From positions 1 through 38,697 of the forward strand of contig SLND01000176.1 in assembly GCA_007133205.1 (NCBI GenBank): a DNA stretch of 38,697 nt, read 5' to 3'. This document shows, piece by piece, positions 17,536 to 24,091 of the stretch (position 1 is the first letter of the stretch; every line of letters starts with the position of its first letter). Origin of the DNA: Natronospiraceae bacterium (GTDB taxonomy: Bacteria > Pseudomonadota > Gammaproteobacteria > Natronospirales > Natronospiraceae). The notes under the pieces were generated by a model. The model ran no database searches. It had not been told where the DNA came from and saw nothing but the letters and a program-made list of their open reading frames with translations. Both the position numbers and the translations under genes were made by a program.

Positions 17536-18345
17536 TTGACTTATCCCGATCTGAATCCTGTTGCCATAGAACTGGGCCCGATTGCGATCCACTGGTACGG
17601 GCTGATGTACGTGCTGGGCATTGCCTTCGCCTGGTGGCTGCTGGCCCGACGCATGCGCCGGCCGGATGTCCACTGGAATGCCGACCAACTGGCCGATCTG
17701 GCCTTTCACGTGGTGCTGGGCCTGATCGTGGGCGCCCGTCTCGGCTACATCCTCTTTTACGATTTTGCCACCTTCGCCGAGGAGCCCGGACGAATCCTGC
17801 GGGTCTGGGAGGGCGGCATGTCCTTCCATGGCGGCCTGGCGGGGGTACTCGCGGCGGTCGGTGTCTATGCCTGGCGCAACAAGCGCCACTATTTCGATAT
17901 CACCGATTTCATCGGCCCGGTAGTGCCCATCGGCCTCGGTCTGGGCCGGATCGGCAACTTCATCAACAGCGAGCTGTGGGGCAAGCCGACCGATGCGCCC
18001 TGGGGCATGGTGGTCGACGGCGTCTCACGTCACCCCTCCCAGCTCTACCAGTCCTTTCTCGAGGGCCTGGTGATGTTCGTGGTGCTGTTCTGGCTCACCA
18101 CCAGGCCACGGCCTCGCATGCTGGTGACGGGCCTGTTCATGATCATGTACGGCAGTTTCCGCTTCCTGGTGGAATTCGTGCGCCTGCCCGATGCCCATAT
18201 TGGTTATCTGGCCTGGGACTGGCTGACCATGGGACAGGTGCTGTCCGTGCCGATGATCCTGTTCGGGCTGGTGTTGCTGTATCTGGTCTGGCGCAATCCG
18301 GTCTATCCCGAAGCACCTGAATCACAAGACTCCGAAAAGAAATGA
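17536..18345 (+). CDS. lgt: Prolipoprotein diacylglyceryl transferase
   Basis: Lgt transfers diacylglycerol from phosphatidylglycerol to the lipobox Cys of prolipoproteins in the inner membrane, the first step of lipoprotein maturation. The protein has about seven hydrophobic segments, the motif HGGLAGV and the Lgt signature [19 protein letters not shown]; the [21 protein letters not shown] start is typical. The TTG at 17536 is chosen because GGGAG lies about nine bases upstream and the family normally starts at this Thr-Tyr-Pro. The GTG at 17518 in the track lacks a ribosome site. This gives 269 residues. It overlaps thyA by four bases (ATGA), the classical lgt-thyA pair with translational coupling. 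A strong leader hairpin precedes it. Confidence 0.96.
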   Translation: MTYPDLNPVAIELGPIAIHWYGLMYVLGIAFAWWLLARRMRRPDVHWNADQLADLAFHVVLGLIVGARLGYILFYDFATFAEEPGRILRVWEGGMSFHGGLAGVLAAVGVYAWRNKRHYFDITDFIGPVVPIGLGLGRIGNFINSELWGKPTDAPWGMVVDGVSRHPSQLYQSFLEGLVMFVVLFWLTTRPRPRMLVTGLFMIMYGSFRFLVEFVRLPDAHIGYLAWDWLTMGQVLSVPMILFGLVLLYLVWRNPVYPEAPESQDSEKK

Positions 18346-19136
18346 AGGCGTATCTCGATTTGATGGGACACGTGCGCCGGCATGGCGTACGCAAGGATGA
18401 TCGCACCGGAACCGGTACCCTGAGTGTCTTCGGCCACCAGATGCGGTTCGATCTGGCCAAGGGTTTCCCGGCGGTTACCACCAAGAAACTGCATTTTCGC
18501 TCGATCATCCACGAACTGTTGTGGTTCCTGCGGGGCGATACCAATATCGCCTACCTGAAGGAAAACAAGGTCCGGATCTGGGATGAATGGGCGGATGAGT
18601 CGGGGGACCTCGGGCCGGTCTACGGCTATCAGTGGCGCTCCTGGCCGGCGCCGGACGGTCGCCACATCGACCAGATCAGCCGGGTCGTGGATCAGATTCG
18701 CAACACCCCCCATTCGCGGCGGATCATCGTCAGCGCCTGGAATGTCGGGCAGCTCGATGAAATGGCCCTGGCGCCCTGCCACGCCTTCTTCCAGTTTCAC
18801 GTGGCCGATGGGCGTCTGTCGTGCCAGCTCTACCAGCGCAGCGCCGACATCTTTCTGGGACTGCCATTCAACATCGCCTCCTATTCGATACTGACCCACA
18901 TGCTGGCGCAGCAGACCGGGCTGGAGCCGGGGGAGTTCATCTGGACCGGGGGCGACTGCCACCTGTATCTCAATCATCTGGAGCAGGCGGATGAGCAGCT
19001 CACACGCGAGCCGCGACCGTTGCCGCGACTGGTTCTGAACCGCTGTCCGGAGTCGATCTTCGACTATCGTTTCGATGATTTCGAGATCGCCGATTACGAC
19101 CCGCACCCGCATATCAAGGCGCCGGTGGCGGTCTGA
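18342..19136 (+). CDS. thyA: Thymidylate synthase
   Basis: ThyA methylates dUMP to dTMP using methylenetetrahydrofolate. The 264-residue protein equals E. coli ThyA in length. The catalytic Cys146 lies in [12 protein letters not shown]. Other motifs are [34 protein letters not shown], the phosphate-binding [28 protein letters not shown] and the C-terminal IKAPVAV that closes over the substrate. The start overlaps the lgt stop by ATGA. folA (22782) lies downstream but three genes intervene, so the dihydrofolate produced here is recycled by an unlinked transcript. Confidence 0.98.
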   Translation: MKAYLDLMGHVRRHGVRKDDRTGTGTLSVFGHQMRFDLAKGFPAVTTKKLHFRSIIHELLWFLRGDTNIAYLKENKVRIWDEWADESGDLGPVYGYQWRSWPAPDGRHIDQISRVVDQIRNTPHSRRIIVSAWNVGQLDEMALAPCHAFFQFHVADGRLSCQLYQRSADIFLGLPFNIASYSILTHMLAQQTGLEPGEFIWTGGDCHLYLNHLEQADEQLTREPRPLPRLVLNRCPESIFDYRFDDFEIADYDPHPHIKAPVAV

Positions 19137-19153
19137 GCCCTTCGCGGGGCAAC

Positions 19154-19183
19154 TTGAGTCGGGGTTCGTGTCGGCTCTATAAT
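19154..19183 (+). promoter_or_regulatory. Sigma70-type promoter
   Basis: TTGAGT (19154-19159) and a consensus TATAAT (19178-19183) are separated by 18 bases, just after the thyA stop. It would start a transcript near 19190 with a leader of about 330 nt in front of the beta-barrel gene. It is the best promoter match I saw in the window. Confidence 0.65.
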
Positions 19184-19520
19184 GCCGAGGACGTCCGGAA
19201 CAAGAGGTGAAAAGCGAAATTGAACAGTTCGAGCAGTTTGCCGGTCAGCAGTAGGAACGCCTGACCCCGGTTTCGCCCCTCTCCCTCCCGAATTCGAGCA
19301 GGGTCGCTTCACCGGTGTCAGGCCGGGAGCGGCCTTGCGTGAACCCGCAGAGTCTCACTCAGCAGAGTCCGATAAAAGGGTTCAGCGCAAGTTCACTTCC
19401 AGATGCAGTATCCCGACGGTCGATCGCCGACGTGTGCGACCTCGATCCGCGCTGATCTGCGTCCACCCCTTTCCGCTTCTGATCGGCTCTTTCGATAACA
19501 ATAACGAAGGAGTTGATGAG
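19184..19520 (+). other. Long untranslated leader or unannotated small RNA region
   Basis: This 337-bp stretch holds no convincing gene. GCCTGACCCCGGT (19259-19271) pairs with ACCGGTGTCAGGC (19311-19323), a 13-bp stem with one mismatch and a 39-nt loop. A 15-codon GTG-started ORF (19208-19255) ends just before the stem, with AAGAG upstream. It could be a leader peptide, but it is too short to support. The region reads either as a regulated 5' leader or as a separate small RNA. No known riboswitch consensus was recognised. Confidence 0.35.
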
Positions 19521-20243
19521 ATGCGCAAGACTCAGCCTTCAACCCGGGAGCGGTCCCTGGTCGGTGCATTGTCACTGGGCGGATCCCTGTTTGTGCTTGC
19601 GCCGCAGGCCATGGCCTCGGGCGGGCACTGGATGGTCGACGATGCTGCTGTCTTTCCGAAGGGCACCCCGGCCATTGAGGGCTGGCACGAAGATTTCGGG
19701 GATTCGGCCAGTGCCACCACGCTCCAGCCTGCCTATACCTTCCGAAACGGTGTCGAGATCACCGGTGTGATTGAGTCCTTTTCTCCCAATGGATCCAGCG
19801 AGGAAGTCTTCGGCCTGGAGGCCAAGGGACTCTGGTATGACTTTGAAGGGGGCGATGACTTCGGCCTGGGTTGGGTTGTCGGTACCGCATTCGACGATGA
19901 TGCCGATCTTGAAGAAATCTTTGTCTATGTGCCTTACAGCCAGCCCATTGGTGACGCCGGCATGCTGTTCCATGCCAATGTGGGCTGGGAACAGGATCGC
20001 ACCGGGCCGGACAATGAAGACAACTTTTTCTTCGGCGCAGGCAGCGAGATCCCGGTTGGCGGACCCGCTTCGGCCATTGTCGAGGTGCTCGGGAATTCCG
20101 ATGACGATACCTTTGCCCAGGCCGGGGCCCGCTTCGAACTGGGCGCTTCCCCCGGCCTGCTCGACCTGAGCTACGGCCAGAACCTGGATGAGAGTGATGA
20201 TGACTGGATCACCATTGGGTTCGCGTGGGAATTCGGTGGCTGA
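19521..20243 (+). CDS. Putative outer-membrane beta-barrel protein, unknown function
   Basis: A 240-residue exported protein. The ATG at 19521 follows AAGGAG and gives a signal peptide (SLVGALSLGGSLFVLAPQAMASG) with a likely AMA-S cleavage site near residue 32. The mature part is acidic with alternating hydrophobic/polar strands such as TLQPAYTFRNGVEITGVIES, GLGWVVGTAF, EIFVYVPYSQ, FHANVGWEQ, ARFELGASPGLLDLSYGQ and WITIGFAWEF, as expected of an 8- to 10-stranded barrel. The end WEFGG is near the usual terminal aromatic. I do not recognise the family. Function is not inferable. A strong promoter lies about 340 bp upstream, and a small hairpin follows. Confidence 0.7.
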   Translation: MRKTQPSTRERSLVGALSLGGSLFVLAPQAMASGGHWMVDDAAVFPKGTPAIEGWHEDFGDSASATTLQPAYTFRNGVEITGVIESFSPNGSSEEVFGLEAKGLWYDFEGGDDFGLGWVVGTAFDDDADLEEIFVYVPYSQPIGDAGMLFHANVGWEQDRTGPDNEDNFFFGAGSEIPVGGPASAIVEVLGNSDDDTFAQAGARFELGASPGLLDLSYGQNLDESDDDWITIGFAWEFGG

Positions 20244-20270
20244 GAACGGATTCGGTGCGTTTGGTAGAAC

Positions 20271-20293
20271 GGAATAAACGCGCTTTTTGTTCC
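20271..20293 (+). terminator. Possible weak terminator after the beta-barrel gene
   Basis: GGAATAAA pairs with TTTGTTCC around a 7-nt loop (one G-T pair), and the loop and stem include a TTTTT run. A second GC-rich stem (GCCCGGCCC/GGGTCGGGC, about 20304-20330) follows before mgtE. Either may limit read-through into mgtE or shape its leader. Confidence 0.35.
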
Positions 20294-20354
20294 AATATTG
20301 AACGCGGCCCGGCCCTGTCGTGGGTCGGGCACTGAAAGCGGAAGGAGATTCCCA

Positions 20355-21716
20355 ATGGATGAACTCAACGAGCTGTTGGAGAAGGTAAATGAGCATGTAA
20401 AGGCGGGAGACCTGGCCAGGGCCAGGCAACTTCTCGACGAATACCGGGTGCAGGACGTTGCCGCCGTGCTTTCGGAACTGGATCGCGATGATGCCCTCGC
20501 ATTGTTCCGGGAGCTGGATCGTGAGCTCTGGGCAACTGCCTTTTCCTACCTGGAACACGATTATCAGGTGCCCTTGCTGGATACACTCGAACAGGAAGAC
20601 GGGCGATTTATCCTGTCCAGCATGGATCCCGATGACCGGACGGCCTTTTTTGAAAAGCTTCCCGAAGCAGAGCGCAAGCGCCTGCTCCGCCTGATGCCGG
20701 CACGGGATATCAAGCAGGCCCTCAGGCTGCTTGGCTACCCACCGGAAAGCACCGGGCGGCGGATGACGCCGGATTTTGTCGCCGTACGTCCCGACTGGAG
20801 CGTGGGTGAGGCCCTGGATCACCTCAGACAGCGGGGTGAAGAAGGAGAGACCATCAACGTGGTCTACGTGACTGACGCACAGGAACGACTGGTCGGTATT
20901 GTCCCACTCAAGCGATTTGTGCTTGGCAAGCCTGACAGGCAGGTCAGCGAGATCATGACCAGTGACGTGATCAGTGCGGAGGTTTCGGAGGACCGCGAGG
21001 ATACCCTGCAGACCATCCAGCACTATGACCTGGCAGCCGTGCCCGTTGTCGACGAAAACCATCGGCTGGTGGGGATCGTGACCTATGACGACATGATGGA
21101 CGTGGCCGAGGCGGAGAGCACGGAGGACTTCCACAAGATGGGTTCGGTGGGTGTGCTGAACCTGAACCTGAACGCCGCCAGTCCCTGGTTGCTCTTCCAG
21201 AAACGTGTTGGCTGGCTGCTGATTCTGGTCTTCGTCAACATGTTCGCGGGCGAGATCATCGGGGCCTACGAAGATGCCCTGGAAGGGCTGTTCGTCCTGA
21301 TGACTTTCCTGCCACTGGTGGTGGACAGTGGTGGTAACGCCGGTACTCAGTCGGCCACATTGATGGTGCGCGCATTGGCGACCGGCGACGTCAAGATGGG
21401 CGACTGGTTCCGGCTGCTTGCGAAGGAACTTGGGGTAGCCCTGGCCCTGGGTTTGGCCATGGCCATTGCGGTATTCATGGTGGCCTATTTCTGGAGAACC
21501 GAGGCCGTGTTCGATGTCTCGGCGGTGATTGCGCTCGGGATGATCGGTGTGGTGACGGTCGGGTCATTGGTCGGGATGCTGTTGCCCTTCGGCCTGGCCA
21601 AGCTCAATCTGGACCCGGCCACTGCCAGTGCGCCGTTGATTACTTCCATCGCGGACCTGGCCGGCATTGCCATGTACTTCGGCATCGCCGCCTGGATCCT
21701 GGGATTGACCGTATAG
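20355..21716 (+). CDS. mgtE: Magnesium transporter MgtE
   Basis: A 453-residue Mg2+ channel of the MgtE/SLC41 family. The N domain (about 1-125) is helical with repeated acidic EL/LDRDD segments (VAAVLSELDRDDALALFREL). A CBS pair (about 130-250) has ESTGRRMTPDFVAVRPDWSV and VSEIMTSDVISAEVSED...AAVPVVDENHRLVG. The membrane part (about 275-453) has five hydrophobic helices, with the conserved DSGGNAGTQSATLMVRALATGD after TM2. Cytoplasmic domains gate the pore by sensing Mg2+. The ATG at 20355 follows AAGGAG. A strong terminator ends the gene. The upstream hairpins are not an M-box riboswitch as far as I can see. Confidence 0.95.
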   Translation: MDELNELLEKVNEHVKAGDLARARQLLDEYRVQDVAAVLSELDRDDALALFRELDRELWATAFSYLEHDYQVPLLDTLEQEDGRFILSSMDPDDRTAFFEKLPEAERKRLLRLMPARDIKQALRLLGYPPESTGRRMTPDFVAVRPDWSVGEALDHLRQRGEEGETINVVYVTDAQERLVGIVPLKRFVLGKPDRQVSEIMTSDVISAEVSEDREDTLQTIQHYDLAAVPVVDENHRLVGIVTYDDMMDVAEAESTEDFHKMGSVGVLNLNLNAASPWLLFQKRVGWLLILVFVNMFAGEIIGAYEDALEGLFVLMTFLPLVVDSGGNAGTQSATLMVRALATGDVKMGDWFRLLAKELGVALALGLAMAIAVFMVAYFWRTEAVFDVSAVIALGMIGVVTVGSLVGMLLPFGLAKLNLDPATASAPLITSIADLAGIAMYFGIAAWILGLTV

Positions 21717-21743
21717 CCGACACAGGATGGCCCTGGCAATCTG

Positions 21744-21785
21744 AAAGCCGCCACTCCCTTCTTTCGGGGGTGGCGGCTTCGTTTG
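21744..21785 (+). terminator. Intrinsic terminator of mgtE
   Basis: AAGCCGCCACTCCC pairs with GGGGGTGGCGGCTT in a 14-bp GC-rich stem with a short loop (TTCTTTC), followed by TTCGTTTG. It lies 28 bp after the mgtE stop and before a repeat element and the convergent UPF0016 gene. Confidence 0.8.
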
Positions 21786-21794
21786 CCCGCGTTT

Positions 21795-21910
21795 TTGAAC
21801 ACGAAGACCACGAAGGAAAAACAGAAGGACACGAAGGAGATTACGTAATTTTGAAATAATCTTTCTTCGTGATCTTTTGTTTCCTCTTCGCGTCCTTCGT
21901 GTCGATTCAA
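21795..21910. repeat. CACGAAG-type inverted repeat element, copy 2
   Basis: The left arm carries TTGAACACGAAGACCACGAAGG and the right arm CGTCCTTCGTGTCGATTCAA, near-complementary ends around an AT-rich centre (TTACGTAATTTTGAAATAAT). The AT-rich core differs from the surrounding GC-rich DNA. It is related in its CACGAAG units to 15951-16045. Like that copy it lies between convergent genes. Confidence 0.75.
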
Positions 21911-21928
21911 TCCATTTAATCGAAGCCT

Positions 21929-22498
21929 TTAACCCCAGAAGGCTTCTCCAATCAGCCATCCACCAATGGCCACGAAGACCACCGCGGCAAGCACGCGCAC
22001 CAGGCGGATCGGGACACGGTCGGCGAACTTGTGACCCAACCAGATGACGGGCAGATTGACGAGTATCATCGCGCCGGTCGCACCCAGAACCACCGGGATG
22101 ATGGTGTCGAAGCGGGCGGCGAGGGCCATGGAGGCGAGCTGGGTCTTGTCGCCGACCTCCATCAGGAAGAAGGTCACCAGGGCGGTCCAGAAGGCGCCAT
22201 GTCCGGTTTCGCGTGGACGGTCGCCGGTATGCGTGCCCTCCGGAATCAGTACCCAGACCCCCATGCCGACAAACAGCAGGCCGACGACCCAGTTGAGTAT
22301 CCTGTCGTCGATGAGCTGGCCCAGGCCCATGCCGACGCCGGCCGAAATGGCGTGAATCCCGACTGCCGCGATCGTCAGCCCGGCCAGGATCGGCCAGGGT
22401 TTGCGGAACTTGACTGCCAGCAGCAGGGCCAGCAACTGGGTGCGGTCGCCCAGCTCGGCCAGGGATACGGTGGCGAGACTGAGAAAGAAGGCTTCCAT
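21929..22498 (-). CDS. mneA: UPF0016/GDT1 (TMEM165) family manganese exporter
   Basis: A 189-residue inner-membrane protein with six predicted helices in two three-helix repeats, each with the family's cation motif: ELGDRTQLLA in the first and EVGDKTQLAS in the second. The acidic residues of both motifs form the transport site. Bacterial members characterised in Vibrio (MneA) export Mn2+. The ATG at 22498 starts MEAFFLSLATVSLAELGDRT, where the first helix begins. The track's 28-residue extension is translated riboswitch/leader and rejected. Upstream on the same strand lie a yybP-ykoY manganese riboswitch and a promoter, supporting Mn2+-induced expression. The symbol is by analogy with Vibrio. 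Confidence 0.92.
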   Translation of the reverse strand: MEAFFLSLATVSLAELGDRTQLLALLLAVKFRKPWPILAGLTIAAVGIHAISAGVGMGLGQLIDDRILNWVVGLLFVGMGVWVLIPEGTHTGDRPRETGHGAFWTALVTFFLMEVGDKTQLASMALAARFDTIIPVVLGATGAMILVNLPVIWLGHKFADRVPIRLVRVLAAVVFVAIGGWLIGEAFWG

Positions 22499-22564
22499 GA
22501 TCGCGAATCCTCTGGGGAGCCGGCACCTGGACACAATGACACCGCACTGTCGCCGGCTCCCGGC

Positions 22565-22690
22565 GGGACAGGGCAGTGCCAAAGGTCTTGCCAGGCCGTG
22601 GAGGCTGCCCGCGCCATGGTCTCTGGACCAAGTCTGTTGACGCGAACCCCCGTGGGGACGGGGCGGCTACTCCCCAATGGCAGCGGCGGC
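22565..22690 (-). ncRNA. yybP-ykoY manganese riboswitch
   Basis: Read on the minus strand, the leader of the UPF0016 gene contains the landmarks of this class in order: TTGGGGAGTAGCCG near 22680-22665, a middle hairpin (CCGTCCCCACGGGG), then GTCAACAGACTTGG, and the 3' consensus GGCAAGACCTTTGGC (22578-22592). The two conserved internal-loop segments GGGGAGTAG and CAAGACCTTTG form the Mn2+ site in known members. Downstream, GGGAGCCGGCGACAGTG and GTGCCGGCTCCCC can pair, a probable expression platform hairpin just before the start codon. Exact ends are approximate. Confidence 0.85.
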
Positions 22691-22691
22691 G

Positions 22692-22720
22692 ATTCTAATT
22701 CCAACCGGGCTGCCGGGCAA
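22692..22720 (-). promoter_or_regulatory. Promoter of the riboswitch-UPF0016 transcript
   Basis: On the minus strand TTGCCC (22720-22715) and TAGAAT (22697-22692) are separated by 17 bases. The expected start near 22685 coincides with the first bases of the yybP-ykoY aptamer, which supports both calls. The divergent folA start is about 60 bp away. Confidence 0.65.
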
Positions 22721-22781
22721 GGCCCCGATGAATGCGATAATGGCGACAACTCTGACTTTGACGAAATCCGGGAGAAGGCTC

Positions 22782-23276
22782 ATGCGCATTACCCTGGTAG
22801 CGGCAATGACGCGAAACCGGGTCATTGGTCGCGACGGCGGCATGCCCTGGCATCTGCCCGCGGATCTGGCCCATTTCAAGCGGGTCACGCTGGACCACCC
22901 GGTCATCATGGGTCGAAAGACCTTCGAGTCCATCGGTTTTGCCCTGCCGAGACGGCGCAACATCGTGGTGACCCGCAATCCCGATGCGGAGTTCGAAGGT
23001 GCCGAGACGAGCACGTCGCTGGACGAGGCCCTGAGCCTGCTCGATGGCAGTGAGGATGTCATGGTGCTTGGAGGCGGTGAGTTGTATCGCCAGGCCCTCC
23101 CGCATGCCGACGCGATGGAGCTGACCTTCATAGATGCCGAGGTAGACGGTGACACGACGTTCCCTGAGTGGTCGCCCGGGGCGTGGCGGGAAGTCAGCCG
23201 TGAGCATCGTCCGGCCGATGAGCGTAACGCCCACGCGATGGACTTCGTTCGCCTGGAGCGGATATCGGCGGAGTGA
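22782..23276 (+). CDS. folA: Dihydrofolate reductase
   Basis: DHFR reduces dihydrofolate to tetrahydrofolate with NADPH, completing the thymidylate cycle with ThyA. The 164-residue protein begins MRITLVAAMTRNRVIG and shows GGMPWHLPADLAHFKRVT (substrate site with its acidic Asp), VIMGRKTFESIG (NADPH site) and VMVLGGGELYRQALP. The ATG at 22782 with GGGAGAAGG upstream is preferred. The track's 35-residue extension reads through the divergent promoter region. It is divergent from UPF0016 and followed about 100 bp later by zur. Confidence 0.97.
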   Translation: MRITLVAAMTRNRVIGRDGGMPWHLPADLAHFKRVTLDHPVIMGRKTFESIGFALPRRRNIVVTRNPDAEFEGAETSTSLDEALSLLDGSEDVMVLGGGELYRQALPHADAMELTFIDAEVDGDTTFPEWSPGAWREVSREHRPADERNAHAMDFVRLERISAE

Positions 23277-23333
23277 GCCCAGCGGCCAGGTACCCGGCAC
23301 GGCCGATGGATTCCGGCGCCCGGGGCGGGGTGT

Positions 23334-23346
23334 GTTACATTGTAAC
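23334..23346 (+). promoter_or_regulatory. Candidate Zur box
   Basis: GTTACA-T-TGTAAC is a perfect 13-bp palindrome 32 bp before the zur start codon. It resembles the GTTATA/TATAAC half-sites of known Zur operators and lies where repression of zur transcription would be expected. Autoregulation is inferred from position. Confidence 0.55.
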
Positions 23347-23378
23347 GAAATACGGCAGAGTCATACGGGAGACATGCC

Positions 23379-23864
23379 ATGGCCGGGTCCGGGAAGGCCG
23401 CCCACAGCCACGATCATCAGCACTGCATACGGGAGGCGCTGACGAGTGCCGAACGTGTCTGCGCCGAACGCGGTGCCCGCCTCACGCCGCTCAGAAAACG
23501 CGTCCTGGAACTGATCTGGGACAGTCACGAGGCGATCAAGGCCTATGAACTGCTTGAGTCCCTGGGCGCTCTGGGCGAAAGCACCAAGCCTCCCACGGTC
23601 TACCGGGCCCTGGAATTCCTGCTCGAACAGGGCCTGATTCACCGCATCGAAAGCGAGAATGCCTACGTCGGTTGCCGCCATCCGGAAGAGGCCCACGACT
23701 ATCAGCTATTGATCTGCGATGGCTGTCGCCACGTCGAGGAAGTGGAAGTGCCCGGCGTCGGTGCCGCGCTCAAGGATCAGGCCAGCCAGCTCGGTTTCCG
23801 GGTACACCAGAAGACAGTCGAGATCCACGGTCTGTGCGCTCAGTGCGTAGCCAACCCGCGTTAG
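23379..23864 (+). CDS. zur: Fur-family regulator, zinc uptake regulator Zur
   Basis: A 161-residue Fur-family repressor best placed as Zur. The winged-helix domain includes RLTPLRKRVLELIWDSHEAIKAYELLE and the recognition region PPTVYRALEFLLEQGLIHRI. Two CxxC pairs, Cys113/Cys116 in LICDGCRHVEEV and Cys153/Cys156 in GLCAQC, form the structural zinc site. The regulatory site probably uses His and Cys around YVGCRHPEEAHDY. The His-rich N-terminus (HSHDHQHC) is typical of Zur rather than Fur. The ATG at 23379 has GGGAG seven bases upstream. No znuABC genes are present here, so its targets other than its own promoter lie elsewhere. Confidence 0.9.
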   Translation: MAGSGKAAHSHDHQHCIREALTSAERVCAERGARLTPLRKRVLELIWDSHEAIKAYELLESLGALGESTKPPTVYRALEFLLEQGLIHRIESENAYVGCRHPEEAHDYQLLICDGCRHVEEVEVPGVGAALKDQASQLGFRVHQKTVEIHGLCAQCVANPR

Positions 23865-23868
23865 AGCT

Positions 23869-24087
23869 CCCGCAGAGGCGCTGAGACGCAGAGAAACTCA
23901 TGAGCACTGGCGAAATCTCGCCGCCTTCCGTTGGCTGCTGTAGGAGCGGCTTTCCAGCCGCGACTAGCGGGTGGCACAGCTGTCCCCTGGCATCGGCCCT
24001 GGAAAGGGCCTCCTACACAGCGTTGAAACACAGCCGGTGGAATATCTCCTGAGGAATTAGTGCTCTGCGCCTCCGCGTCTCTGCGGG
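23869..24087. repeat. Palindromic CGCAGAG element with nested REP pair
   Basis: The ends are inverted repeats of 25 bp with a few mismatches: CCCGCAGAGGCG... (23869-23893) and its complement ...GTCTCTGCGGG (24063-24087). They fill the gap between the convergent zur and kmo genes almost exactly, each within five bases of a stop codon. A complete GTAG REP pair (23937-24021) sits in the loop, suggesting insertion of one repeat into another. Confidence 0.7.
23937..24021. repeat. GTAG-type REP pair (BIME-like), copy 3
   Basis: The left unit is GCTGTAGGAGCGGCT-TTCC-AGCCGCGA. The right unit, inverted, reads GTGTAGGAGGCCCT-TTCC-AGGGCCGA. These two unit types are the same as in copy 2, but the whole pair is flipped. 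It is nested within the palindromic element 23869-24087. Confidence 0.8.
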
Positions 24088-24091
24088 ACCA

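Noticed and set aside
19184-19520. tRNA or known small RNA gene
   Set aside because: No cloverleaf, CCA end or known RNA consensus was recognised, so only an undetermined leader is reported.
22677-22781. Longer folA reading frame starting at 22677
   Set aside because: It would translate the divergent promoter and riboswitch start. DHFR homology begins at ATG 22782 with a clear ribosome site.
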